64,000 bases of DNA from Sphingomonas sanguinis (lineage in GTDB: Bacteria; Pseudomonadota; Alphaproteobacteria; Sphingomonadales; Sphingomonadaceae), in contig NZ_LDTE01000023.1 in NCBI RefSeq assembly GCF_001476905.1, forward strand, positions 1-64,000, read 5' to 3'. Every line of letters starts with the position of its first letter. The stretch's first letter is position 1. The position numbers and the translations under genes were made by a program. Below are positions 1-8,833 of this stretch, in pieces. A model generated the notes under the pieces. That model did no database searches. It was not told the DNA's origin and was given only the letters and a program-made list of their open reading frames with translations.

Positions 1-357
1 GTCGAACTGACCGCGCGGGTCGAGGCGCTGCTGCGCCGTCCCAACGACACGCGCGAAACGCGACTGATCGTCGGTCCGCTCGACCTGGACCTGCTCACCG
101 GACGCGCCACCCGCGCGGGGCGGGACCTGGAATTGTTGCCGCGCGAGCTGAAACTGCTGGATTACATGGTCCGGCGACCGGGGCGGATCATCACCCGTTC
201 GATGCTGCTCCAGGATGTCTGGGGGTATACCTTCGAGCCCAATACCAATGTCGTCGACGTCCATATGGGCCGCCTGCGCCGCAAGGTGGACGGCGAGGGC
301 GAGGCGCCGCTGATCCGCAACGTCCGGGGGCAGGGCTATGTCTTTGATCTTCACTGA
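1..357 (+). CDS. OmpR/PhoB-family response regulator, C-terminal part (5' truncated)
   Basis: The reading frame is open from the first base, so the gene begins outside the window; 118 residues are visible. They start at the end of the receiver domain (VELTARVEALLRR, helix 5 and linker) and continue into a complete winged-helix DNA-binding domain: the block ELKLLDYMVRRPGRIITR, the recognition-helix region VVDVHMGRLRRKVD, and the wing GQGYVF right at the C-terminus. The last 20 bases overlap the kinase gene that follows, the usual coupling of a two-component pair. It should bind DNA when phosphorylated by that kinase. Target genes are unknown; the convergent exporter operon next door is a possible target by position only. 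Confidence 0.95.
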   Translation, partial: VELTARVEALLRRPNDTRETRLIVGPLDLDLLTGRATRAGRDLELLPRELKLLDYMVRRPGRIITRSMLLQDVWGYTFEPNTNVVDVHMGRLRRKVDGEGEAPLIRNVRGQGYVFDLH

Positions 358-1696
358 TCCGCGCGCGCGGGCGACGTGGCGCTGGGGTGGTGCGCTGGCG
401 GCGATGCTGGTGCTGCAGTCGCTGGCGCTGGCGGCGGTCTTCTGGGTGCTGGCGGGCGACAATCACCGGCGCGAGATCGAGCATCGGCTGAGCGACGACT
501 GCACCTTCTTCCGCCTGACCCCCGCCGCCGAACGGTCCGAGGAGCTGCGGGAGAAGCTGGACCGCGATCTGCACCGCGACCTGTTCCTGGCGCTGTTCGA
601 CCCGAACGGGCGACGGATCGCGGGCAATGTCGCGCGGATACCGCCGGGTGCGCCGGCGGGCGGATCGTTCGTCGCCACCGTCGCACCCACCGAATTGCCG
701 GGCAAGCGCAGCGACGAGGCGCGGGTGCAGCTGTGCGCGATGCCGGACGGCACCCGTCTGCTCGTCGGCGTCGATCTGGACGATACGGTGGAATCGATGC
801 GGCTGGTCGGCCAGTCGCTGTTTGTCGGACTGGTGCCGGGCATTCTGCTGGCGCTGGTCTTCGGATTGATCGCCGGGCGGCGCGCGGCGCGGCAGGTCGA
901 TGCCGTCCGCCGCCTGACCGAGCGGATCATGGCGGGCGACCTGTCCGAACGGCTGCCCGTCGCGCGCGATCCCGACAGTTTCGGGCTGCTGTGCGCCGAC
1001 ATCAACCAGATGCTCGACCGGCTCCAACTGTTGGTCGGCGACATGCGCGGCATCGGCGACGATATCGCGCATCAGCTGCGGACACCGCTGACGCGCCTGC
1101 GTGCACGGGTCGAGCGCGGGATGCGCGACGATGCCGATCGCGATGCGTTCGCCGCGACGGCGGAGGCGACGCTGGCGGATGTCGACACGCTGCTGGGTAT
1201 CGTCGCCGCGCTGCTGCGCATCCGCGAGCTGGAGGACCACGCCCGCCGCAGCCGCTTCGCACCCGTCGACCTGGCGCAGCTGGTCGAGGATGCGTGCGAT
1301 CTCCACCGCCCGACCGCCGAGGATCGCGGCATCGCCTTGTCCTATGCGGTCGCTGCCGTTCCCCCGGTCGAGGGCGATGCCAGCCTGCTGATCGAGGCGG
1401 TATCCAACCTGATCGACAATGCCATGAAATTCGGGCCCGTCGGCGGCACGGTGCGCGTCACGCTGTCCGTGGATGGTCGCGACATCATGCTGAGCGTCGC
1501 CGACGACGGCATCGGCGTGCCCCCCGCCGAACGCGCGCTCGTGCTGCAACGCTTCTATCGCGGGCGTGCCGACCAGCCGGGGGTCGGGCTGGGCCTGCCG
1601 CTGGTCAAGGCGATTGCCGATCTGCACGGCTTCACGCTGGCATTTGCTGCGCAGGGCAGTGCGGTATCGATCCTTTGCCCCGGTGCGGCACATTAA
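338..1696 (+). CDS. Membrane sensor histidine kinase
   Basis: This 452-residue kinase pairs with the response regulator it overlaps by 20 bases. An N-terminal membrane segment lies at about 17-39, followed by a periplasmic sensor stretch of about 120 residues, a second membrane segment near 160-182, and a HAMP linker (RRLTERIMAGDLSERLPV). The phosphoacceptor His245 sits in IAHQLRTPLTRLRARV. The ATPase domain has an N box (VSNLIDNAMKFGP), G1 (VADDGIGVP) and G2 (GVGLGLPLVKAIADLHG). The organisation resembles QseC/PmrB-type kinases. The periplasmic sensor shows no recognisable ligand motif, so the signal is unknown. The ATG lies inside the regulator gene and is the natural start because the membrane segment follows at once. 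Confidence 0.95.
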   Translation: MSLIFTDPRARATWRWGGALAAMLVLQSLALAAVFWVLAGDNHRREIEHRLSDDCTFFRLTPAAERSEELREKLDRDLHRDLFLALFDPNGRRIAGNVARIPPGAPAGGSFVATVAPTELPGKRSDEARVQLCAMPDGTRLLVGVDLDDTVESMRLVGQSLFVGLVPGILLALVFGLIAGRRAARQVDAVRRLTERIMAGDLSERLPVARDPDSFGLLCADINQMLDRLQLLVGDMRGIGDDIAHQLRTPLTRLRARVERGMRDDADRDAFAATAEATLADVDTLLGIVAALLRIRELEDHARRSRFAPVDLAQLVEDACDLHRPTAEDRGIALSYAVAAVPPVEGDASLLIEAVSNLIDNAMKFGPVGGTVRVTLSVDGRDIMLSVADDGIGVPPAERALVLQRFYRGRADQPGVGLGLPLVKAIADLHGFTLAFAAQGSAVSILCPGAAH

Positions 1697-1774
1697 AGAG
1701 GAATTTTGACAGGCCGCGTTCACCGCCTGCCGCTCCTCCGGCGGAGCCTCTATCCCAGGATCAGGAATGATGCG

Positions 1775-2884
1775 TTATGGTTTTGCGGCGTCCGTCGACA
1801 ACAGCCTCAGCGCTACCACACCATAGAGAACCGCCAAGACGGCCATGACCGATAGCGGGCCGATCGCTTCGGCCGTACTGGCACCCATCTGGTTGAAACG
1901 GACGAAAAGGTGCATGGCGGGCGTCGCTGGCGACGCCCAGGCCAGCGTCGCGAGCCAGCCGGGCATCTGGTCGAGTGGCCAGGCGAAGCCCGCCAGGAAG
2001 ACGAGCGGCACGGATGTCGGGATCAGCAGCTTCAACGCGGCATCACCGTCACGCACCGCATGTCCGATGGCCAGTCCCAGGGCGGACACGGCGGCCGCGA
2101 ACAGCGGCATCGCCAGCGCCAATCCGGCCATGTTGCCGCCGCGCGGTATATCCTGCACCCAATAGGCGAAGCCGAAGAAGAAGGCCTGTGCCAGCAATCC
2201 GATAAGGATCATCGCCGCCCAGGTCCCGAGCGCGGCGGAGAGGCCGGTGAAGGGCGCGTTCCGCCGCCGCCGCTCGGCCGTCAGTCGTGCCGCGGCGAAC
2301 AGCAGCGTCTGTTGCAGGATGATATTGGCGACGGCGGGAAAGATATAGTCGCGATACCCGGCGGTGGTGTTGAACAGCGGCTGCACGCGCACCAGTCGGC
2401 CGGGATCGGGCAAGCGGCGATCGATCGTCCGCGCGCGCTCGGCCAACCGTGCGCGCAGTGTGTCGACCAGCGTTTGCACGATTGCCTCGGCCCGCGTGAA
2501 ATAGGCGGCGTTGACGACCAGGGCGATGCCTGCGCCGGGCCGGGCGGCGGCGGGATTGGTGACGATGCGGTCCAGGTCGCGTGACAGCAGCAATATGCCG
2601 TCGGCGCTACGATCGAGCAGCCGGTCCTCGCCCGTCGCCATGTCGGGCGCCATGCCGACGATGCGCACCGATCGACTGGCCGACAGTGCCCGGACGATCG
2701 AACGGCCCAGCGGCGAATGGCCCTGATCGACCACGACCAGTCGCATCCCGACCGATTCCTGCTGCGAATAGGGCGCCGGATAATAAAAGGCGTAGAGCAG
2801 GACCGAGAGCATCGCCAGCGACAGCAGCGCGCGGGTCGTCGCGACCTCGATCAGCGTTCGCTCAAAGGCGTCGCGCAGCGTCAT
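1775..2884 (-). CDS. ABC-2-type transporter permease (distal subunit of exporter operon)
   Basis: This 369-residue membrane protein has the ABC-2 permease layout: one N-terminal membrane segment (about 17-35), a large extracytoplasmic domain to about 180, then five C-terminal membrane segments, including a Pro-rich stretch FLAGFAWPLDQMP typical of the family (YhhJ/YbhR type). The start at 2884 gives an ATGA overlap with the upstream permease; the open frame extends further upstream but only as a shadow of that gene. It is the last gene of tolC-hlyD-permease-permease. No Walker A or ABC signature motif is present in it, so it needs an ATPase from elsewhere or works differently. The role is probably drug, lipid or metabolite export with the HlyD and TolC partners. 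Confidence 0.85.
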   Translation of the reverse strand: MTLRDAFERTLIEVATTRALLSLAMLSVLLYAFYYPAPYSQQESVGMRLVVVDQGHSPLGRSIVRALSASRSVRIVGMAPDMATGEDRLLDRSADGILLLSRDLDRIVTNPAAARPGAGIALVVNAAYFTRAEAIVQTLVDTLRARLAERARTIDRRLPDPGRLVRVQPLFNTTAGYRDYIFPAVANIILQQTLLFAAARLTAERRRRNAPFTGLSAALGTWAAMILIGLLAQAFFFGFAYWVQDIPRGGNMAGLALAMPLFAAAVSALGLAIGHAVRDGDAALKLLIPTSVPLVFLAGFAWPLDQMPGWLATLAWASPATPAMHLFVRFNQMGASTAEAIGPLSVMAVLAVLYGVVALRLLSTDAAKP

Positions 2885-4011
2885 CGGGCGTGCGCGCTCC
2901 GTCCGAACAGCCAAAGCCCGGCTCCCCCGGCCAACACGGGATAGAGCAGCATCACCCCCGCCTCGACCAGCAGGGGCCCGGCATGCGCGCCGATCATCAC
3001 GTCCATCTCGAACCGGACATAATGAGTGAGCGGCAGCACCGCGCTCCAGACGCGCGCGAACCACGGCGCCCCGTCGATCGGCAGCGAAGCCCCCGAATAG
3101 GCGAGTGCCGAACCCGCGACGATGACGGCGGCGGACAGCGCGGTCGCGACCTCGCGGGTGACGACGATCAGGAACAGCGCGACGCCGACGGTCGCCAGCG
3201 ACAGCAGCCCCAGTCCGGCCGCCACCGCCCAGATGCTGCCCAGGAAGCGATAGTCGCCGAGCAGCGTCAGGGCGACGATCCAGACGATGCCCCACAGCCA
3301 GCATGCCACCGCATGGGGCCCAAGCCGCCCGACCAGATTCCAGCGCGCGTGCGGCGTGGCGCGGGCGTGGCTGGCGAAGGCGCGATCGACCATCAGCGGC
3401 GCGACCGCGCCGATGGCTGACACCGCGAACAGCAGGTGAATGACGGCCGGGCCCAGCAGCAACCCCAGATACCATCCCAGGCTGACGGTCTGGTTGCCGA
3501 GCAGCGTCACGCGTACGCCGGGAAGCGGGATGGGCAGCGACACTACACCGTTCGCTCCGACCAGGCGAGGCGTCGCCTGTGCGATGGCCTGGGTCGCGGC
3601 GGCGCGCATTGTCGCTTGCGCGATCGATCCCGACGCCAGGAACTGGGCCTGGTAGAGGATTTCGACCGGCGGCGCGTCGGCCTCCCCCACGCCGCGCGGG
3701 ATGACCAGCACCGCCAGCGCGCGCTCGGACCGGATCATGCTCATGGCATGAGCGATGTCGGGAAGGACCGCAACGACCTTCAGCATCGGCGAGCCGTCGA
3801 TCGTCCGCCGGATCGCGCGGGCGACCGCGCTACCGTCGCGGTCGACGATCACCACGGGCTCGTCGCGCAACGACCCGCCCGAGATCATCGCCCCCATCAG
3901 CGCGAGCAGAAGGGCGGGCATCAGCGTCAACAGGATCAGGTCGACCCGAGACCGCCCGAGCCGCGCGATCTCCGCCCACCAGCCGCGCGCCATGGCGGAG
4001 CCCGGCGTCAT
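2881..4011 (-). CDS. ABC-2-type transporter permease (proximal subunit of exporter operon)
   Basis: This 376-residue protein is a paralogue in layout of the following permease. A membrane segment at about 23-45 is followed by a periplasmic domain (about 50-170) and a C-terminal bundle of five or six hydrophobic helices, for example YLGLLLGPAVIHLLFAVSAI and LLSLATVGVALFLIVV. The start at 4011 overlaps the hlyD stop codon (ATGA), and its own stop overlaps the next permease in the same way, so all four genes of the operon are translationally coupled. There is no nucleotide-binding domain. The two permeases probably form a heterodimeric inner-membrane channel. YbhS/YbhR and YhhJ are the closest named family types. 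Confidence 0.85.
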   Translation of the reverse strand: MTPGSAMARGWWAEIARLGRSRVDLILLTLMPALLLALMGAMISGGSLRDEPVVIVDRDGSAVARAIRRTIDGSPMLKVVAVLPDIAHAMSMIRSERALAVLVIPRGVGEADAPPVEILYQAQFLASGSIAQATMRAAATQAIAQATPRLVGANGVVSLPIPLPGVRVTLLGNQTVSLGWYLGLLLGPAVIHLLFAVSAIGAVAPLMVDRAFASHARATPHARWNLVGRLGPHAVACWLWGIVWIVALTLLGDYRFLGSIWAVAAGLGLLSLATVGVALFLIVVTREVATALSAAVIVAGSALAYSGASLPIDGAPWFARVWSAVLPLTHYVRFEMDVMIGAHAGPLLVEAGVMLLYPVLAGGAGLWLFGRSAHAR

Positions 4012-5009
4012 CGGTCGAACAGCACGCTCATGCCCGGCCGCAGCCCTTCGACCCGGCCCACCGGGACCAGACGGACCTCGAACCCCCGCACGTCATAGCC
4101 GCGCGACTGGCGATCGGCGCGGAAGGTCGCGAACTCGCCCTGCATCGCCAGATGGCGGACGCGGAAGGCCACCGTCCGGTCGAGCGCGGGGACCCGGCCC
4201 TGGAGCACCTGTCCCTCGGTCAGGCCATGCAGCGCATCCTCGCGCACGGTCAACAGCACATAGGGGTGGTCGATATCGACGATCTGAAGCGCAGGCAGCA
4301 CCGGACTGACGATCTCGCCGGGCTGGAGCAGACGGCGCGACACCTGGCCCGCGATCGGGGACACCAGCCGCGTTTCGCCCAGCAGGGCGCGGGCCGTGGC
4401 GTCGGCGGCTTCCGCGACGCGCACCTGCGCCTCGGCAATGCGGCGGGTCTGCGGCCGGGCACCGACCAGCGCCTTGCGATACTGGGCCCTGGCCGCCTCC
4501 GCCGCGCGGGCGCTGCTGTCGCGTGCGGCGCGCGCCTCGTCACGACGCTGCGCGGCGATCACGCCCTGGGCATAGAGCGTGTCGGCGCGACGCGCACTGA
4601 CCGCGCCCAGGTCCGCGGTGGCCTGCGCCGCCAGCCATGTCGATTTCAGCGTCGCGACGTCTTCCTGCCGCGCGCCTTCGTCGGTCAGCGACCGGGTGGC
4701 GCGTGCGCCATCCAGCGTGGCGGCGGTCTGCGCCGCGGCATTGCCCAGTTCCGGGCTCGACAGGGTGGCGACGACCTGGCCCGCGCGAACCCGGTCCCCC
4801 TCCTCGACGAGCAACCGGTCGACGCGGGCCAGCGCCTTGGTCGCGACATTCACGCTGTCCGCCTCCACCTCACCCTGCAGCGGCGGCATCGCCGGACGGC
4901 TGGCGAGCCACAGGCCGATGGCGAGCAATACGACGATCACCGCCAATGCGGCGTAAAGAATCAAACGGTTTCGCCGCGTGGGCGGCGCTTCCTGCACGTC
5001 CTCTGTCAT
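4008..5009 (-). CDS. HlyD/EmrA-type periplasmic adaptor (membrane fusion protein)
   Basis: This is a 333-residue adaptor that would link the inner-membrane permeases to the TolC channel. A cytoplasmic tail of about 15 residues is followed by one membrane anchor (LILYAALAVIVVLLAIGLWL), the first lipoyl half-motif (VDRLLVEEGDRVRAGQVVATL), a long Ala/Arg/Glu-rich coiled-coil hairpin (about 85-205), the second lipoyl half (SPIAGQVSRRLLQPGEIV), and a beta-barrel domain. The C-terminus LRPGMSVLFDR is typical of the YhiI/YbhG group. Start and stop both overlap their neighbours by 4 bases. It is named by family and position; the exported compound is unknown. Confidence 0.92.
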   Translation of the reverse strand: MTEDVQEAPPTRRNRLILYAALAVIVVLLAIGLWLASRPAMPPLQGEVEADSVNVATKALARVDRLLVEEGDRVRAGQVVATLSSPELGNAAAQTAATLDGARATRSLTDEGARQEDVATLKSTWLAAQATADLGAVSARRADTLYAQGVIAAQRRDEARAARDSSARAAEAARAQYRKALVGARPQTRRIAEAQVRVAEAADATARALLGETRLVSPIAGQVSRRLLQPGEIVSPVLPALQIVDIDHPYVLLTVREDALHGLTEGQVLQGRVPALDRTVAFRVRHLAMQGEFATFRADRQSRGYDVRGFEVRLVPVGRVEGLRPGMSVLFDR

Positions 5010-6478
5010 TGCGCCCCTCCCGCCGTGACATGCTGATCGGCGCGGCGAAGAAAGTCCTCGAACTCGTGCATCCGTCCGCTTGCCGTCAGTAATCCCGCCA
5101 GTGCCAGATCATATTCGTAGGCGGTGGCGACGCGCTGTGCTCGTGCTGCGGCCAGCGCCGCCTCGGCACCGGCGACGCGCGTCACCGTTCCTTCGCCTTC
5201 GCGCAGGGCTATACGCTGCACGCGCAGATTTTCGGTGGCGGCCGCGATCGAGCTGTCGAGCAGCAGGAAGGACCGGCGTGCGCCTTCCACCAGGTTCCAG
5301 GCGCGACGGATCGCCTCGCTCGCTTCCTTGCGGGCCGCGCGTCCCGCATCGGCGGCGGCCAGTTCCCCCTCGCGCGCGGCGGCCAGCGTGTGGCCGCGAT
5401 CCAGGCTCGACAGCAGCGTCAGGCGCGCGCCGACACCGACCACCCAGTCCGGCTCGGTGAGCAGTGCGTCGCGTCTGTTCGCGTTATACTCGCCGAAGCC
5501 GAAGACCTGCGGGCGATAGCGCGCCTTGGCCAGATCGACCGCCGCCCCGGCCAGCTCGCGCGACGCATCCGCCTGGCGGGCGAGCGGCACGTCGCCTTCG
5601 CGGCCCAGGAACGTCTCGACCGGCGGCAGGACCCGGCTGGAGACGAACAGGGGCGTGGACGGCGCGACCTCGGGCAGGTCGAGCGCGTCGCCCAGATCGC
5701 GGGCGGCCGCGTCGTCCGCCAACAGGGCGCGCTGCAGGCCCCGCTCGGCCGTGTCGCGGGCGACAGCCGCCTCCAGCGTGGTGGCGTGCGGCGTCACTCC
5801 GGCGGCTTCCGACTTGCGGACATCCTCGTACAGGGCACCCAGCGCCTCCCGGCTTTGCTGTGCCGAATCGCGCAGCGCCTGCGCCGCCAGCCGTCCGAAA
5901 TAGACCCGGACCAGGTTCAGTTGCGCCAAGTCGCGGGCTTGCCCGGCGCGCGCCTCCGCCATGGTCGTGCCCGCACGGGCGCCGCGCTGGATGGCCGGGA
6001 TCGCGCCGCCGGTGTAGATGGGCAAGGCGGCCTGCACGGTCGGGCGGAACACCGTGTCGCGATACCGATAGGACAGGCTGTCCGGGATCAGGGCGAAAAG
6101 GCCGGGCAGGGCCCGGTCGATGCGGCCCACCACCTCACCGGCAATCTGCTGAAAGGCGGGGGGGAGCGATCCCGGGACGGTGGACAGGAAATCCTGCGTC
6201 GCACCCAGCGCACCGGCCCGCGCGTCCGACAGATCGACGGCCAGCGTCTTCTGATATTCCAGCAGCTGGGCAGAGGCGGTGACGGTCGGGCGATGGAGGG
6301 TGCGGGTGGCGGCGGCCGCCTCCCGCGCCGCCGCGATTGCATGGTCCGCGCTGGCAAGCGCCGGGGACGATGCATCCAGGCGCGCCCGCGCCGCCGCGAA
6401 GGTCAGCGACGGCGCCTGGGCCTGCGCCTGCGCGGATGCCCCCATGGTCGCGGCGATCAGGACGAGGGTGATACGCAT
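5006..6478 (-). CDS. TolC-family outer-membrane efflux protein
   Basis: First gene of the four-gene exporter operon. The 490 residues start with a signal peptide (MRITLVLIAATMGASAQAQAQ), followed by two tandem OEP repeats with long Ala-rich helices. Blocks such as LNLVRVYFGRLAAQALRDSAQQ and VTPHATTLEAAVARDTAERGLQ fit the alpha-barrel, and RYRPQVFGFGEYNANR fits a beta strand pair of the membrane barrel. The length is normal for a TolC/CusC-type trimer subunit. It should form the exit duct for the HlyD adaptor and the two permeases. The gene faces the two-component system convergently, about 2 kb apart. Confidence 0.9.
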   Translation of the reverse strand: MRITLVLIAATMGASAQAQAQAPSLTFAAARARLDASSPALASADHAIAAAREAAAATRTLHRPTVTASAQLLEYQKTLAVDLSDARAGALGATQDFLSTVPGSLPPAFQQIAGEVVGRIDRALPGLFALIPDSLSYRYRDTVFRPTVQAALPIYTGGAIPAIQRGARAGTTMAEARAGQARDLAQLNLVRVYFGRLAAQALRDSAQQSREALGALYEDVRKSEAAGVTPHATTLEAAVARDTAERGLQRALLADDAAARDLGDALDLPEVAPSTPLFVSSRVLPPVETFLGREGDVPLARQADASRELAGAAVDLAKARYRPQVFGFGEYNANRRDALLTEPDWVVGVGARLTLLSSLDRGHTLAAAREGELAAADAGRAARKEASEAIRRAWNLVEGARRSFLLLDSSIAAATENLRVQRIALREGEGTVTRVAGAEAALAAARAQRVATAYEYDLALAGLLTASGRMHEFEDFLRRADQHVTAGGAQ

Positions 6479-6533
6479 GGGGGCAGCATAGCGACCGCGA
6501 CGAAACCTGTCTCGCGCCGTTCTGCTCCGACCC

Positions 6534-6645
6534 TTACGGGATCATTCGTTCGGCCCGCAGCCGCTCGAACGGCGTGAAGCCGAGGCGTCGGTCACCACCT
6601 CGAACGGGCGGCCGAGGTCGGCGGCTTGGACATGTCGGACGCAAA
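6534..6645 (-). pseudogene. Possible frameshifted remnant of an unidentified coding sequence
   Basis: On the minus strand one frame reads VQAADLGRPFEVVTDA and a neighbouring frame continues LGFTPFERLRAERMIP followed by a TAA stop, as if one gene end had suffered a frameshift. Outside these two stretches the frames look non-coding. I do not recognise the family. The remainder of the 286-base gap between tolC and the chemotaxis receptor shows no other gene. This could be coincidence in GC-rich DNA. Confidence 0.2.
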
Positions 6646-6764
6646 GAACCTGCGGTCACCGCGTTGCGAATGGGCGCGGCAATTCCGCCAGTGCAGGTCT
6701 GAGCGGCTGACCCGCCGATCCAGGGGACGATCGCACGGTCTTCAAGAGGATCGCTGGATGTCGA

Positions 6765-8537
6765 TCAGGCTGCCCGGCTGGTCGGTGGGTGGCGGAAATT
6801 GGCTGTGCGGTGGTGGGCCTGGGATCGTGAAGGAGAAGCCGCATCGACGTTGAACCGCATCACCGACGCCATCAGCGTCTCGCATTCCTGCGCCAGCACG
6901 CTGGCCGCTGCGGTCGACTCCTCGACCATTGCGGCGTTCTGCTGGGTTACGGAGTCGATCTCGCCGATCGCGATATTGACCTGGCCCAGGCTGTGCGCCT
7001 GCTGTTCCGAGAAGCGGGCTATCACGTTGACGACGGTGCTGACGTCCGAAACCTTGCCCATGATCCGTTGCAGCGCATTGCCGGTTTCGTCGACCAGCAC
7101 CACGCCCGAGCGGACGTGCTCGATGGCGGAAAGGATTCGCGCCTTGACGTCCGAGGCCGCATCGGCCGAGCGTTGCGCCAGTGCGCGGACTTCGGACGCG
7201 ACGACGGCAAAGCCCTTGCCCGCATCACCCGCTCGCGCCGCTTCGACGCCCGCATTCAGCGCAAGGAGATTGGTTTGGAAGGCGATGCCGTCGATGACGG
7301 TGATGATGTCCACGATCTCGCGGCTGGCCTGGTCGATGCCGTTCATGGCGGTGATCGACTTGGCGACGATCTCGCCGCCCTTTTCCGCCTCGTCGCGCGC
7401 CTCCGTCACGGCGCGATTGGCCTCGCCCGCGCTGACGGCCCCTTCGCGAACGCCCTGGGTGATTTCGCCGACCGCAGCCGCCGTTTCGCGCAGGCTGGCG
7501 GCCTGCTGCTCGCTGCGCGCCGACAGATGGTCGGTGGCCTGACGAATTTCCTCGATGTTCGAGCGGATGGTGCCAGCACTGCCGCGCACATCGCTGGTTA
7601 GGCCGGAAAGGTTCTGGACGGCGCGGTTGAAGTCGGTGGCCAACTGGTGGAAGGAGGGCGGCAGGTCGGTGAGGCGAACGGTCAGGTCCGCCTCGGACAA
7701 GCTGTGCAGACCGGAGCCGATTGCCTGCAAGGCCAGTTCGCGCTCGCGGTCGTCGCTGACCTTGGCCTTGGCGGCATCACGGAAGACGACGACAGCGCGG
7801 GCCATGTCGCCCAGCTCATCACCGCGCTCGCTGCCCGGTACTTCGATATCGTTGCGACCGCGTGCCAGCTCGGCCATCAGGCGGGTCAGTGTCGTGATCG
7901 GTTGTGCGATGCTGCGGCTAAGTACGATCAGAAGGGTGATGACGACGCCGATCATCATCACCCCGCCCAGGAGCAGGGCCACGATGGCGGTACCGATCGC
8001 AGTATTCTGCGAGGCGGCATTGCGGGCGATCGCCGCCGTTTCCTGGTCGCGAATGGCGCGGAGGGGTAGCACGATGTCGCTGGTCAATACGGCTTTGCCG
8101 GCGTCGCGGACCGCCTGCTGCGCTTCGTCGCGCCGCCCCGCCTTGACCCAATCGGTCAACCGGTCACTCCACGTTCGCCGCCACTTGGTCTTCTCGGCAT
8201 TGGACTTGGTCAGCAGCGCCAGCTCATTCGGGTCGCTCAGCATCGCGGCCAGCTCGCGGCTGGTCGTGTCATACTCCTTGCGCGCTTCCTCGTAGGACTT
8301 GAGATAGCTCTTGTCCGCCGTCACCAGGAAACCCCGCAACTGGCTGTTCTCACGCAGGATCGACGTCTCCAGGGTCAGTGCCTTGGCATAGACTTCCTGG
8401 GCATGATTGTTGCGCTTGGTGGCGTCGCGGATTTCCCAGATGTTGGCGAAGAACACGATCGTCATGATCGCGGCCGACAGACTGACGATCAGGAACGATA
8501 CCCCCAGCTTCTTGGGAATGTTCATGTTCGTGAGCAT
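6765..8537 (-). CDS. Methyl-accepting chemotaxis protein with CHASE3-like sensor
   Basis: This 590-residue transmembrane chemoreceptor has a first membrane helix at about 10-31, a helical periplasmic domain of about 150 residues with the CHASE3-type feature LRENSQLRGFLVTADKSYL, a second membrane helix at about 188-208, and a HAMP domain (RSIAQPITTLTRLMAELARGR). It ends in a long cytoplasmic signalling hairpin. The kinase-contacting tip is well conserved: NLLALNAGVEAARAG, DAGKGFAVVASEVRALAQRS. There is no C-terminal NWETF pentapeptide for methyltransferase docking. No che genes lie nearby, so it feeds a chemotaxis pathway encoded elsewhere. A second in-frame ATG four codons in is an alternative start. 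Confidence 0.95.
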   Translation of the reverse strand: MLTNMNIPKKLGVSFLIVSLSAAIMTIVFFANIWEIRDATKRNNHAQEVYAKALTLETSILRENSQLRGFLVTADKSYLKSYEEARKEYDTTSRELAAMLSDPNELALLTKSNAEKTKWRRTWSDRLTDWVKAGRRDEAQQAVRDAGKAVLTSDIVLPLRAIRDQETAAIARNAASQNTAIGTAIVALLLGGVMMIGVVITLLIVLSRSIAQPITTLTRLMAELARGRNDIEVPGSERGDELGDMARAVVVFRDAAKAKVSDDRERELALQAIGSGLHSLSEADLTVRLTDLPPSFHQLATDFNRAVQNLSGLTSDVRGSAGTIRSNIEEIRQATDHLSARSEQQAASLRETAAAVGEITQGVREGAVSAGEANRAVTEARDEAEKGGEIVAKSITAMNGIDQASREIVDIITVIDGIAFQTNLLALNAGVEAARAGDAGKGFAVVASEVRALAQRSADAASDVKARILSAIEHVRSGVVLVDETGNALQRIMGKVSDVSTVVNVIARFSEQQAHSLGQVNIAIGEIDSVTQQNAAMVEESTAAASVLAQECETLMASVMRFNVDAASPSRSQAHHRTANFRHPPTSRAA

Positions 8538-8833
8538 TATGCGTTTCTCTCAAAAGGTCGGGCCAGAGGCGATGCGCGAGGATCAGTCCGATTGTCGGTG
8601 TCGGAGCCGTAGGAATGCCGTTGACCATTCCGTCTGTTTGGCGGGGACGCGATAGCGAGGCCGGGGACAGGAATGCCCCAAGCGATCACGGATGGCGCAA
8701 AACACAGTCGCACTGTCGCCCAATGCTTGGTCGCCATCATGCCATGTTAACCTTCGATTTCGTCGGACAAGTGCTAAGATCACCCGGTTAATTATGGGTG
8801 AATTCGTCGATCGCCTTCCGCCCCGATCCGGCA

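Noticed and set aside
191..1723. 510-codon minus-strand frame opposite the histidine kinase
   Set aside because: The kinase on the other strand has all catalytic boxes; the minus frame is Gln/Arg-rich without recognisable features.
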